Source: Rhynchonema sp. JSB1_4 (lineage: Eukaryota; Nematoda; Chromadorea; Monhysterida; Xyalidae). Taken from it: a DNA stretch of 64,000 nucleotides. The translations under genes were made by a program, and so were the position numbers. The DNA lies in NCBI GenBank assembly GCA_030248065.1, contig JASAMV010006906.1:1-64000 (forward strand). The letters run 5' to 3'. Each line of letters opens with the position of its first letter. Positions within the stretch are counted from its first letter, which is position 1. Below are positions 24,441-32,750 of the stretch, piece by piece. The notes below the pieces were generated by a model that saw only the letters and a program-made list of their open reading frames with translations, ran no database searches and was not told the origin of the DNA.

Positions 24441-24858
24441 AAAGTTCATGATCAATGAATTTGCATAATAAATGGCAATCGAGGAGCAATTCATCAGAAT
24501 TTGAATTTAGACACAAACTTAGCCATTCATCTTCATCTCCGCGAAGCCAACACGAGACGAGCTGAAAGCAATGATTACAAATCGATGGCCATGGGGAAGA
24601 TTCGGGATCACAATTATCACTGCACATCATACATGAAGGACTAAACGGCTCAGAACTTAGTTGCAAAACTTGTTGAAAACAATCACCACAAAGAAGCGAC
24701 CGATCATAAAATTTGTCTGTTATGTACACTGGACGAAACGAAGATGCTGCTAATGATGACGTTAATGTGTAACACAGCGCGCAAGGTTTCTTGCCATAGT
24801 AGATGCTAGCCTGCGTGAAATGATGTTTCAAGTCAGCAGCAACGATATCCGTAGACAT
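24439..24858 (-). CDS. CxxC-rich zinc-binding accessory protein, family A copy 3
   Basis: A 139-aa protein from ATG 24858 (MSTDIVAADL). Shared elements: ASIYYGKKPCALC, YDRSLLCGDCF, CMMCSDNC, ICNHCFQLVSCWLRGDEDEWLSL and the C-terminal FIDHEL, almost the same as copy 2's FINHDL. Copies 2 and 3 are the closest pair and probably a recent duplication. Its start overlaps the end of copy 4 by 26 nt in another frame, so no intergenic motif separates these two genes. Role unknown. Confidence 0.75.
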   Translation of the reverse strand: MSTDIVAADLKHHFTQASIYYGKKPCALCYTLTSSLAASSFRPVYITDKFYDRSLLCGDCFQQVLQLSSEPFSPSCMMCSDNCDPESSPWPSICNHCFQLVSCWLRGDEDEWLSLCLNSNSDELLLDCHLLCKFIDHEL

Positions 24859-25243
24859 CTGAGAGTACCCGAATGAATGCGTTTTTGATGAAACCTCGAA
24901 GGGCAGCGATATCGGATGCGCGAGGTTTGATTATTTGTGATGTTCCCATGCACGCACTGAGCCACAATCGCAGATCGCCAGCCAGCCAAACGTGACACAA
25001 TTGTCTACAATCGCTGCACAAGCCCTTTGGAATTGACACCAATTTGCGACACAAATAACACCGGCTTTTGGTGTGTTTTCCAGCCAGCAGACGCGACACT
25101 TTTGGAAAACATTTGCCACACAACAGCGTATCTTCCTTAATGCTCCCCACCGTGTGGCATTTCGCACAAACCTGGTCACCTTTCCAATGCGAGCGAGCGA
25201 TATTGAAATCGTTTAGCAAGCAATGAGTGCATTTGCACGCCAT
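24833..25243 (-). CDS. CxxC-rich zinc-binding accessory protein, family A copy 4
   Basis: A 136-aa protein. ATG 25243 was chosen because it shares an A with the upstream stop (TGATG) and because the longer reading has no homology upstream. Cys pairs: CKCTHC, CAKC, LLCGKCF, CYLC and LCSDCRQLC, followed by HVWLAGDLRLWLSA, the family W-x-x-GD..WLS tail. It lacks the usual YGxKPC start and so looks N-terminally shortened. Stop-start sharing with copy 5 suggests a common transcript with reinitiation. Confidence 0.7.
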   Translation of the reverse strand: MACKCTHCLLNDFNIARSHWKGDQVCAKCHTVGSIKEDTLLCGKCFPKVSRLLAGKHTKSRCYLCRKLVSIPKGLCSDCRQLCHVWLAGDLRLWLSACMGTSQIIKPRASDIAALRGFIKNAFIRVLSDVYGYRCC

Positions 25244-25788
25244 CAGAGCGTTTCTTGGAAATGTGATGTTAACTGTAGTACGTTGACGTCGGGGATGGGC
25301 AACAACTTTGCTAAAAAATTTTGCACTGTAGAGACGTTGAGTTCTTGCGGCGGAAATTTGGAGCGCGACGGAATCCACTGTCTGTGCACAGAAAGCCACA
25401 GCAAATCAGACCCCATGAGCCAAGAGGACATGACAACGAAGCATTTTTTGCAAATAGAGAAAGTTTTGTTCTCAAGACCGCCTCGACATATATAACATTG
25501 AAATCCAGCATGTGACTGTAAAATGTGAAATCCTGAATCGACAAGGTGGAAACACTTTTTACACAATAATGAATGTTCGAAAATGCGTGGAAAACAGCTG
25601 GGACATGTTTTGTGAAAATCGGTAGCTGCCACGAGCCGCTTGCACCACACACACGGTTTGTGGTTACCGTAATGCACTATAGCCTCGTTGTAAGTTTCAA
25701 GTTCGGGGCTGTCCAAGTCCAGATTTGCGAAGAACCAATAACGAACGAGCCCTTGAAGAAACTTTGTGGCTTTTTCTTCTGACTTCAT
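25243..25788 (-). CDS. CxxC-rich zinc-binding accessory protein, family A copy 5
   Basis: A 181-aa protein from ATG 25788, three nt after the CCTGCC box. Elements: YNEAIVHYGNHKPCVWCKRL near residues 33-52, FHKTCPSCFP, HSLLCKKCFHLVDSGF, CYICRGG, ICKKCFVVMSSWLMGSDLLWLS and a longer C-terminal helix. Copies 5-7 share the longer form (180-200 aa) and the KPC-x-WCKxL or PCAHCKQL start. Cys spacing predicts several zinc-binding knuckles. Function unknown. Confidence 0.75.
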   Translation of the reverse strand: MKSEEKATKFLQGLVRYWFFANLDLDSPELETYNEAIVHYGNHKPCVWCKRLVAATDFHKTCPSCFPRIFEHSLLCKKCFHLVDSGFHILQSHAGFQCYICRGGLENKTFSICKKCFVVMSSWLMGSDLLWLSVHRQWIPSRSKFPPQELNVSTVQNFLAKLLPIPDVNVLQLTSHFQETL

Positions 25789-25791
25789 TGT

Positions 25792-25811
25792 GGCAGGATA
25801 TTTTTTTATTC
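25792..25811 (-). promoter_or_regulatory. Intergenic motif copy 4
   Basis: Minus strand GAATAAAAAAATATCCTGCC, immediately followed by ACAATG, the start of copy 5. The upstream stop is at 25829. Confidence 0.65.
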
Positions 25812-25828
25812 ACATTGAGACACATAAA

Positions 25829-26434
25829 TTAGAAATGCATATAAGCATAATACTTGGATTTACCGACTTTCCTGGCTTTTTGAGTCCATTTCGCACCCGC
25901 GGAAGCGCAAACATTGTGAAATTGGCATGGAAGTTCACAAACTTCGTGCGTTTCATCCGAATCATACTTCGGGAGTAAACGGTTCTCAAACGAACACACG
26001 GCGTCAATGTGCTGTTCATGTGTCCACCAAACACCGGTCGGGGTCCACGAATATAGAGCCCACAACCACGCATGGTCGCATCCAATAAACCAAGTTTTCA
26101 GAACGACCGTGCACAATTGACATATTGAAAGTCGGGCATTGACGGATGATTTACAAATTTGACAAACTGGATTGAACGAAATGCGTAATTGATAAATCCA
26201 CGCGTCAATCATGTGGTAACACGATGTACAAAGCAATGAAAATTTGTGGTTATCTAGACAACAACGAGTGCATGATTCATGGAAATAAATTTCTGGCAGC
26301 AACTTTTTACACCACACACACGGTTTGCACCCATCGTAGTAATCAATTGCATCGTTGTATTTCAAACCGGCGCGCAAGTAACGTATCGATGGTTGTTGAA
26401 AATATCCGGCAACAACGGCCATGTGACGTTTCAT
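25829..26434 (-). CDS. CxxC-rich zinc-binding accessory protein, family A copy 6
   Basis: A 201-aa protein from ATG 26434. Elements: YNDAIDYYDGCKPCVWCKKL, FHESCTRCCLD, FSLLCTSCYHMIDAWI, CQICKSSVNARLSICQLCTVVLKTWFIGCDHAWLWALY. The GD of the tail is GC-D here. The C-terminal part ends in a Lys-rich segment. It is the closest relative of copy 7: identical length, same Cys order, both with a 'W.P.G.W..' region after the tail motif. Unknown role in the accessory module. Confidence 0.75.
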   Translation of the reverse strand: MKRHMAVVAGYFQQPSIRYLRAGLKYNDAIDYYDGCKPCVWCKKLLPEIYFHESCTRCCLDNHKFSLLCTSCYHMIDAWIYQLRISFNPVCQICKSSVNARLSICQLCTVVLKTWFIGCDHAWLWALYSWTPTGVWWTHEQHIDAVCSFENRLLPKYDSDETHEVCELPCQFHNVCASAGAKWTQKARKVGKSKYYAYMHF

Positions 26435-26456
26435 CTTGCGTAAATTTTCTTGGGCC

Positions 26457-26497
26457 GGCAGGAGCCCTTTTTTAGTTTTTTTACTTTTTATGGCTCC
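26457..26497 (-). promoter_or_regulatory. Intergenic motif copy 5 with flanking hairpin
   Basis: GGAGCC and its partner GGCTCC (plus strand 26461-26466 and 26492-26497) enclose an A-rich (minus strand) loop of about 25 nt. The CTCCTGCC box follows on the minus strand. The arrangement resembles a terminator or 3'-end hairpin joined to a start box. Confidence 0.55.
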
Positions 26498-26509
26498 TTT
26501 GCGTTTTTA

Positions 26510-27115
26510 TTATTTTGTACACAATTGATGACACAAGCACCCGGACTTGGTGAGATCACGGGCTTTCAGAAATTGTTGAAATGCGGGTTTTGAGATGATG
26601 CCCCTATATACATCACGAAACACATGTAAATATTCGTATTTCGGCAATGTCCATTCAAGATAATTATTCATCACTTCTACGTGATGTTCATTGGATCCCC
26701 ATTCGCCGACCGGGAACCACTGGCTATGCAACACCATCCAAGTGACGTAATGACCGCCGAACCAACTGTACATAACCCAAAAGCATTGTTTGCACACGGA
26801 AACCTGCTTTTCAGACTTTTTGTTGCATATCTGGCACTGTTTGCTTTTGGATGTCAATAATTGATGAAAGAGTGTGTCGAGATTGTGGTAGCACGCTGTA
26901 CAAAGTAACGAGAGACCGTCGTCGTTATAATAACATTTGATGCACGATTTGTGGAATACGGCAAGCGGAAGCAGCTGCTTGCAATGTGCACACGGGTGGC
27001 ACCCATTGTAGTGTTTTAGTGCGCTTCGATAATCGTATGAGAAGCGAAAGTTGTCGAAAAATATGCGATGAGCTCCAATATCTGGCTCGGGAATTTTCGT
27101 GGCAAATTTTTCCAT
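26510..27115 (-). CDS. CxxC-rich zinc-binding accessory protein, family A copy 7
   Basis: A 201-aa protein from ATG 27115. Elements: YRSALKHYNGCHPCAHCKQL, FHKSCIKCYYN, LSLLCTACYHNLDTLF, CQICNKKSEKQVSVCKQCFWVMYSWFGGHYVTWMVLH. The C-terminus carries extra Cys (CLCHQLC). It is the first member of the family A run reading leftwards. Hairpin-bearing motifs lie both upstream and downstream, so it may be transcribed separately. Confidence 0.75.
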   Translation of the reverse strand: MEKFATKIPEPDIGAHRIFFDNFRFSYDYRSALKHYNGCHPCAHCKQLLPLAVFHKSCIKCYYNDDGLSLLCTACYHNLDTLFHQLLTSKSKQCQICNKKSEKQVSVCKQCFWVMYSWFGGHYVTWMVLHSQWFPVGEWGSNEHHVEVMNNYLEWTLPKYEYLHVFRDVYRGIISKPAFQQFLKARDLTKSGCLCHQLCTK

Positions 27116-27145
27116 CGTGGCCGCGTGCGGATGTGATTATTGGGC

Positions 27146-27249
27146 GGCAGGAGCCCTTTTTTTATTTATTTTAATTTTATTATTTTTTTTGTTATTTTTC
27201 ACGTAAGTTTTTTATTTTTTTGTGGGCTCCTTAAGTTGACTTTATTCCA
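27146..27249 (-). promoter_or_regulatory. Intergenic motif copy 6 with long A-rich hairpin loop
   Basis: GGAGCCC (27150-27156) and GGGCTCC (27224-27230) form an inverted pair around a T-rich (plus strand) loop of 67 nt. On the minus strand GGAATAAAG contains the TAA stop of the upstream gene and CTCCTGCC precedes the next ATG. Confidence 0.55.
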
Positions 27250-27748
27250 ACATGGCGATGCGTACGTTTCTAGTGTAGCACATTTCACATTGGCTGAAAT
27301 ATATGGTGGTGAATTGACCGTCTGCATTGACACGCGCACAACGACGTGAAGTGGCACGTGCGCAAAACGGGCATGAGTAAAACGACATGATGTGCGACCT
27401 GCCGTCTGTCACCTGTTTTTCGGCAACATCAAAACCACCCAAATCTTTCGTCCACGGGGTGTACGGTTCTTTGTGCACCGCGATTTCGCCAATGAGTCTG
27501 TTCAATTCCTGAGTAAGCTCAACGCACTTGCCACACAATGTGACCGCGGTACTGTATGTCTCACTGGCACGGAACTTCACGGTGTGCACTTCCGAATTGG
27601 ACGCCTTGCACTCCGCACACACGTATACCGAATACGTGTTGACGCTTGGCGGTTTCACAAACGTTTCTGTCTTATGAGTCACTGCACGTTTGGCGGGCGG
27701 CTCTTCTGTTTGGGTGCTCTCATCATGTGAGCGTTTCTGGCTTTCCAT
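27242..27748 (-). CDS. CxxC zinc-binding accessory protein, family B copy 1
   Basis: A 168-aa protein from ATG 27748 (MESQKRSHDES), after a lysine-, threonine- and glutamate-rich head. Cys pairs: YVCAECKASNSEVH near residue 45, VTLCGKCVELTQ, FYSCPFCARATSR and FSQCEMCYTRN at the end. The order and the intervening SxxxSSAITLCxRCVxxTxxxN-type segment match the protein at 43910-44482, making a second paralogous family distinct from family A. No enzyme motif is visible. The stop TAA is embedded in GAATAAA. Confidence 0.7.
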   Translation of the reverse strand: MESQKRSHDESTQTEEPPAKRAVTHKTETFVKPPSVNTYSVYVCAECKASNSEVHTVKFRASETYSTAVTLCGKCVELTQELNRLIGEIAVHKEPYTPWTKDLGGFDVAEKQVTDGRSHIMSFYSCPFCARATSRRCARVNADGQFTTIYFSQCEMCYTRNVRIAMLE

Positions 27749-27812
27749 TGTGATGGCTTGTTTATTGAGCACGCGATTAAGATTTTGAATGTCTTATCGC
27801 GTGTGCCTATGG

Positions 27813-27829
27813 GGCAGGATTTTTTATTC
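27813..27829 (-). promoter_or_regulatory. Intergenic motif copy 7
   Basis: Minus strand GAATAAAAAATCCTGCC, with the TAA stop of the upstream gene (27824-27826) inside GAATAAA. Confidence 0.65.
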
Positions 27830-28249
27830 AAAACAGCACAATTGCATCGATTTATTTTTGTGATAGCACACAGAGCACAAATAAAGACAAACACATGTAG
27901 ATTCGTACTTTGGACAATATAGCGTATTGTTACCTACCAGACTCGAGCTACACGTGGAACAAAGAACCAAAACAATCTGGGTACACGTTGGAACACGCGA
28001 AAGAATATGCGGCAAGTTGTGACGTGTACTGGGCACTACTATTTGGGGAGGGATGACCACAGCATTGTTCAGATTGACCGTTTTTGTCTTGCACAGCTTG
28101 CAGAAATGAAGACTCACCATGAAAATGTCCATGCCTGAAAAATATTGAGTACCCAGTCCCAAGCTTCTGACCGTGCAAATGTTACACAACGATAAAATGT
28201 AGAAAGCACCTGAATTTGGATGTATGAACGATTTGCGCGCGTTTTCCAT
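27824..28249 (-). CDS. Cysteine-rich accessory protein, singleton
   Basis: A 141-aa protein from ATG 28249, one nt after the TAA of the upstream Bcl-2-like gene (TAAAATG). Cys pairs CNIC, CKLC, CSTC and CVC..CSVC resemble zinc ribbons, but the order and spacing do not match families A or B. The tail is CCFE. Tight coupling with two Bcl-2-like genes suggests co-expression. Function unknown. Confidence 0.65.
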   Translation of the reverse strand: MENARKSFIHPNSGAFYILSLCNICTVRSLGLGTQYFSGMDIFMVSLHFCKLCKTKTVNLNNAVVIPPQIVVPSTRHNLPHILSRVPTCTQIVLVLCSTCSSSLVGNNTLYCPKYESTCVCLYLCSVCYHKNKSMQLCCFE

Positions 28250-28250
28250 T

Positions 28251-28757
28251 TTAGAATTTTGGGCGTTCAAGTGGCGGAAAGCGCTTATTGCGTTCACGGA
28301 AAAAATTGGGATATTTGCATTCCAAAATAAACGCGTTCATTGATGTTTCAATGAAGTTATCCCAATTAACATGCGACCACTGTGAAGTCATGTGCTGTGC
28401 CGCCCAGTGAACTACAAGCAGCAATTCAGAGAGCTGTTTCTTTCGACAAAGTTGTTCGCAAATGATTGACACAAACATAAGAAAAGAAGTGAAGCAGCCC
28501 CAGTCAACGTTTGACTTATTTACATGAGTGTGCGCAAACAAGAGAAACGTTTTCTTGTCCCATGTCGCGACTTTTGAGACAATGAACTGCAAATGGCTAC
28601 CGATTAGTGGCTTCAGAAGATATACGAAATTGCGGAGAGCAAACTGAAACTTGTGATGTTTCAATTGAGGAGCGTTGGGCCAGATCACATCAGTTGACGC
28701 CAAATGGTCGATTATTGCTTGGAATATACAAATATACAACGGGTAAACAGAATTCAT
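28251..28757 (-). CDS. Bcl-2-like apoptosis regulator, copy 2
   Basis: A 168-aa all-helical protein. NVDWGCFTSFLMFVSIICEQ near residues 82-102 matches the BH1 pattern (N/DWG-x-x-x-x-x-x-x-F-x-x-x-x-C), and SHVNWDNFIE near 128-138 matches BH2 (W..NGGWDxF-like). An N-terminal helix FALRNFVYLLKPLI could be the BH3/alpha-2 equivalent. Cellular Bcl-2 proteins control mitochondrial outer-membrane permeability, and many large DNA viruses carry anti-apoptotic versions. No C-terminal membrane anchor is seen. The start overlaps the upstream stop as ATGA. By-eye motif match only; a structure prediction would decide. Confidence 0.6.
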   Translation of the reverse strand: MNSVYPLYICIFQAIIDHLASTDVIWPNAPQLKHHKFQFALRNFVYLLKPLIGSHLQFIVSKVATWDKKTFLLFAHTHVNKSNVDWGCFTSFLMFVSIICEQLCRKKQLSELLLVVHWAAQHMTSQWSHVNWDNFIETSMNAFILECKYPNFFRERNKRFPPLERPKF

Positions 28758-29194
28758 TGCGGAAATTCTTTTAGAAACTGGTGCCAGCCTCCAAGCGACT
28801 CAATGGATTTCCATTTGCGGACCAACAGCTGGTAAGTAAACTCGCATATACCAACAGCGTCGTGGGGGTTTCGAAGCGCCACTTTTGATGCAAGAGCGTA
28901 TAACGCGATGAGGTGATCGAATTCGAAACCGGGCACTATCAAATCGTGAGCTAGATTCTGGAAATCGGCGAATGAAAATTTAGAAGCGATGTCTGTGATT
29001 TCCTGCCCATAAATTTCGAGAAACGACGAAATGGCTTTTCTGAATGCGAGAGTTACTTCGGTCGGGTTTGGAAGTATGGGTGCCTCGGCCCACACGACAT
29101 TTTGAGCTTGCAACTCTCTGCCGACAACATCATAACAGACGAGTAATAATTGGTAGACATCCATAAAAATGGATGAATAATACGAGGCAACCAT
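28754..29194 (-). CDS. Bcl-2-like apoptosis regulator, copy 1
   Basis: A 146-aa protein from ATG 29194. A helix LAFRKAISSFLEIYGQEI lies where BH3/alpha-2 would be. FEFDHLIALYALASKVA near residues 92-108 fits BH1 without the usual Trp-Gly. SIESLGGWHQFLKEF near 129-143 fits BH2 well (W/I..x-GGW-x-x-F). The length is typical of viral Bcl-2 proteins lacking a C-terminal anchor. The gene is followed by copy 2 with an ATGA overlap, implying a duplicated, co-translated pair. Divergence between the two is high, so either an old duplication or two acquisitions. Anti-apoptotic action is inferred from known viral homologues, not shown. Confidence 0.65.
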   Translation of the reverse strand: MVASYYSSIFMDVYQLLLVCYDVVGRELQAQNVVWAEAPILPNPTEVTLAFRKAISSFLEIYGQEITDIASKFSFADFQNLAHDLIVPGFEFDHLIALYALASKVALRNPHDAVGICEFTYQLLVRKWKSIESLGGWHQFLKEFPQ

Positions 29195-29401
29195 TTTCGC
29201 GAATGATTTCCAGGTTCATTCGGGGTCACAAAAACAGCTGACTTGGCAAGAGGCCCGCCCAGAAACAGAAGCGCTTCTGTTGCGCATAATCCGATTACCG
29301 GCCGCCATAAAGCTTGGCGCGTGGCCAAACTGTCTGAACTTTCAAAGGGCAGCACAACATTAGGTGCACGCTGGCTGAAAAGGGGTGGAGTTTTTTCAAC
29401 A

Positions 29402-30065
29402 ATGGAACGTAAAATCGCTGAGCAGGAGAAAATAATAGCTGAACAAAGAGCTCAAATTCGAAAATTGACGTATAAAAACAACGATTTAACGACGGAAATC
29501 GATGTGCTGAAAAGAGAGGGAGGTAAATTAAAAACTGAAATTGAAAAAGAAAGATTGGGAAAACTTTATTTTCAGCGTCAGCCCGTTTGAGAGGAACTGT
29601 GTCCGAATTTTGGACAATTCGTGATGAACGGCTGGCAGCGGATGGCACCAAAGAATACTATGTGGAATGGAAAGCCAGTTGGGTGGGTGATCTTGGAATG
29701 GAAGTTTTACAAAAAGAAAGAAACTGAAATTTCAGTTGCGGGCTGATAACATCTTGATGCGAGCTGAAGACATTGAGTCGTGGAACTTGAAACGACCACA
29801 CGGTTAATTTATTATTTATCACAACACTTTATCTTTGTCAGATGTTTTCGTTTCAGTTTGTCAGCAATGCACATACCGGTTCCAATGGCCCTACGAGCTG
29901 CAACAGCACGTCGACGCCAAACATCTTGGTCAAACACACGAATGCAAGGTGCAAATTTTTTACATTTGAAATAAAATAATGATTTATTATTATTTTCAGT
30001 GTGGCAAAATGTTCCAACATAAAAAACATTTGACCGCACATATGAAGCAAAAAGGATGTTTGTGA
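29402..30065 (+). CDS. Spliced chromodomain-like/C2H2 zinc-finger protein
   Basis: Five exons keep one frame: 29402-29522, 29576-29682, 29736-29802, 29842-29948 and 30000-30065, giving 155 aa. All introns are 39-53 nt and obey GT..AG. The N-terminus is a charged coiled coil (about residues 1-40). A chromodomain-like strand pattern follows (WTIRDERL, then KEYYVEWKASW and a short helix). Next are two C2H2 fingers: CQQC...F....L..H....H, and HECKCGKMF with HLTAHMKQKGC, where the last ligand is Cys. An intron falls exactly between the two Cys of the second finger. Translation may start earlier in the same frame (29243). A chromatin-binding regulator is a reasonable inference. Donor 2 (GTGGGT) is the weakest call. 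Confidence 0.65.
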
Positions 30066-30200
30066 TAAAATTGTGTGCTCGATGAATAAAAATGAAAAGT
30101 TGTCTGTGGGTGGCCTCGAACCCTTACCTTATGGACTGTAGTCCATCGACTTACCGATGGAGACATACACGCGACGAGCGTCTGCTGCTAAAACGTTTAC
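30066..30200. other. Downstream region with AATAAA
   Basis: GATGAATAAAAATG at 30080-30093 is a likely polyadenylation signal for the preceding spliced gene. A tRNA-like T-arm on the minus strand follows but does not complete a cloverleaf. Confidence 0.4.
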
Positions 30201-30204
30201 AAAA

Positions 30205-30262
30205 ACTAAGCACACGCACACATACACACATACACACACACACACACACGCGCGCGCGCGCC

Positions 30263-30296
<34 letters not shown>
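30205..30296. repeat. CA/CG dinucleotide microsatellite
   Basis: ACAC repeats interrupted by a short CGCGCGCGCG stretch and a few ATAC variants. Simple sequence without coding meaning. Confidence 0.95.
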
Positions 30297-30299
30297 GAC

Positions 30300-32700
30300 C
30301 ATTACCTGGTGCCTGAATTATCAAGGCATTTCCTGCTCGGTTTACTGACTAAGATCTGGAAATGTGAAACATCGTAAAATCGGCCGCAACTCTGCCGCAA
30401 ATCGACCGATTTTGGTTGACTTTTGCTGCAACCCAACCAAAATTCAACATTAGGCAAATATCTGCATTCGACTTTTTGCAGATTGAATAAAATCGCCGTT
30501 TTCAACAACAGAAATGGCGATGATTTTGCTATTGTGTTAGTTCCGGAGGGGGTTTTTCTCAATATTTGATATTTTAAAAGTCATTTTTTTGTGAATCCTT
30601 ACAAGTTTTCGAGCAAAAAATAATCCGATTATGTTTGAAAAAGCATCTGACATGTTGAACTGAGTGACAAAAATCGAAAATTTTCAATTTCATTCAGGTT
30701 TTTTCGCGACGGCCGTCAGCGGTCAGCTGTGCGATGTGTGCGACTGCCCAACGAACATCGACGTTGTGTGCCGTCATGCCCCGATCCAGCTAGACAAGGA
30801 CTGGCCCCCAGTCGGAGGTTGGTCAGAGTCAGTGTAGCGGCAGGCAGATGGTTGCAAGATACCCCCTACCCAGCCTCCGGAAGGTTGCAAGGTACCCCTA
30901 GGGTCCGAAAAAGGGTGTTTTTGCATATCTTATACTGCAAAAATGGCCATAAAAATTTCTACTTTTTTGGATTTTGGCCGAAAATTTGCTTAAAATAGCT
31001 ATTATATGCAGGCTTGCGCGCGATTTTTGGGGTTTTGAGGTCGAAAAATACCCATTTTGCCTATGAAAGCCATCAATTGATCGTTGCAAGGTACCCTCCG
31101 GGATGCTTGCAAGGTACCTACCCCTTATGGGGGGGGAATCCCCCCCCGTCCCGCCCGGCCACTACACCGGTCAGAGTATCGCGACTAGTGTGAAAAAACC
31201 GCTTTATTTGCGGAAACGTTTTTTTTTTCACATAAATTTCTGCTACTTAAGGAACACCGAATACAAAAACATCTATTTTAGATGGTTTTTGACTGCATAG
31301 TAGTGGTAGGGGGGGGGCTTACCCGTCGCCCATACTTACCTATCACAAAACCGGGGGGGGGGGGGGGTTGAGTCTTACCTCTCACAGGCAATTTTATGCA
31401 TTTTTTTGGCAACATCGGTGTTTTTACCTTGTTTTCCCAGAAATCGCGCGCTGCGCGCGCAAGCCTACCCGTATTTTTAGTTGATTTTCGGCGAACATTT
31501 GGAAAAGCACTATTTTTTACTGATTTTGATACTTTTAAAAAAGGTTTTATGACATGGCGTGGAATTTTTCGCTATTTTAGACCGAAAAGTTGCCTGAAAT
31601 TTATTTTTTCCAATAAAATAGGACATAAACGAACCGCTTTTTTTCGGGTCCGTTTTATTTTGACCGAAAATAAATTTCTGAGAGCAAAAATCGTAAGGAT
31701 TTTTGCTCCGAAAAGAAATTTCCAGAAAAGTGAGCCAGTTTTCTAAAAATGACTCCTAGAGTTCTACTTTTTGGACTGGATCGAGCTGAAAGTGCCATCT
31801 GAAGTTTAAAACCAGCAGAATATGACCATTTATTCTCGGTTTGCAACATGCCTCACACCAGATTTGAGGGTAAAAATAGACTGCAGCCTGTACTGGAAAT
31901 TTATTCTCAGGAAATTTTTTCGAATTTTTCTAAAAATAAGGAGCCGATTCCATACTGGACTATTTTATGCCTGCGGAAAACCGGACTTTTAAATGTTTCG
32001 GAAAAATTTCCGAAACAAGGGAAGAAAAATAAAGGGAAATTCAGAAAATCGTGTAATTTCAGCGCATTTAGCAGTAAATACATTTGATTCGTTGGGCCCA
32101 GGAATTTTTCATCCACAGAAAAAGTAATTTTTGGACTTTTCCGTCAGCAAATATAGGCCATTAGGTTTTCACCAACTTATTGCACATTATTAGTTGTAAT
32201 TTTCCGCCAAAATATTTTTTCCTGATATTCTTTTGACTAAAACGTCATGGCCCAAAAGACATAAAAGAGATATTTTTGTTAGATTTGGTAAAACTGATTT
32301 TGCAAAATTTGAAAAATCTTCTTTCCAAGATTCCAGTGCTTGGAAATTTTTTCATTTAGAAGTAAAATTGGGGCTACAGGGTGTCGGGTATAAAGCATTG
32401 GGTTCTGAGAGTAAGTATCGATTCGGATATTGGGTACTGAATGCTTGAATGCTGGAAATAGAACTTTAGCACCGAGTGGGTATTGGGTACTAAGTGTGTG
32501 TGTGTGTTGGGTGTTGTGTTGACCACTTGGAATGAAGAATTGATGTCTGGTCGGAACCGGGCAGATTATTTTCAATCATATTCGGTCATGCCAGCGGGAG
32601 TTCGAATATTAATGAGTGAGCTTATGACCGATATTGATGGAAACGCTTCATGTAAATTACATATTTGCCTGTTTAGAAGAATTTAGCGTTCTCAGAGCAT
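30300..32700. other. 2.4 kb AT-rich non-coding stretch
   Basis: No ORF with a recognisable domain. GTTGCAAGGTACCC-like phrases recur four times (30850, 30883, 31083, 31105), and G-runs of 8-14 occur near 31120-31370. The rest is T/A-rich with short palindromes. It may be decayed transposon sequence; no boundaries were found. Confidence 0.4.
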
Positions 32701-32750
32701 AACAGGCACTTGTGGGGTCTTTTTGCCAGCGCGCTTCTTTCATGTTTCAG

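Noticed and set aside
30095..30160. Possible tRNA on the minus strand
   Set aside because: Only a T-arm-like GGTTCGAGGCC and a small palindrome are present; no acceptor stem or valid anticodon arm can be formed.
31396..32116. Several ORFs of 60-116 aa in both directions
   Set aside because: AT-rich, Phe/Lys-biased frames without domains in a region lacking other gene signs.
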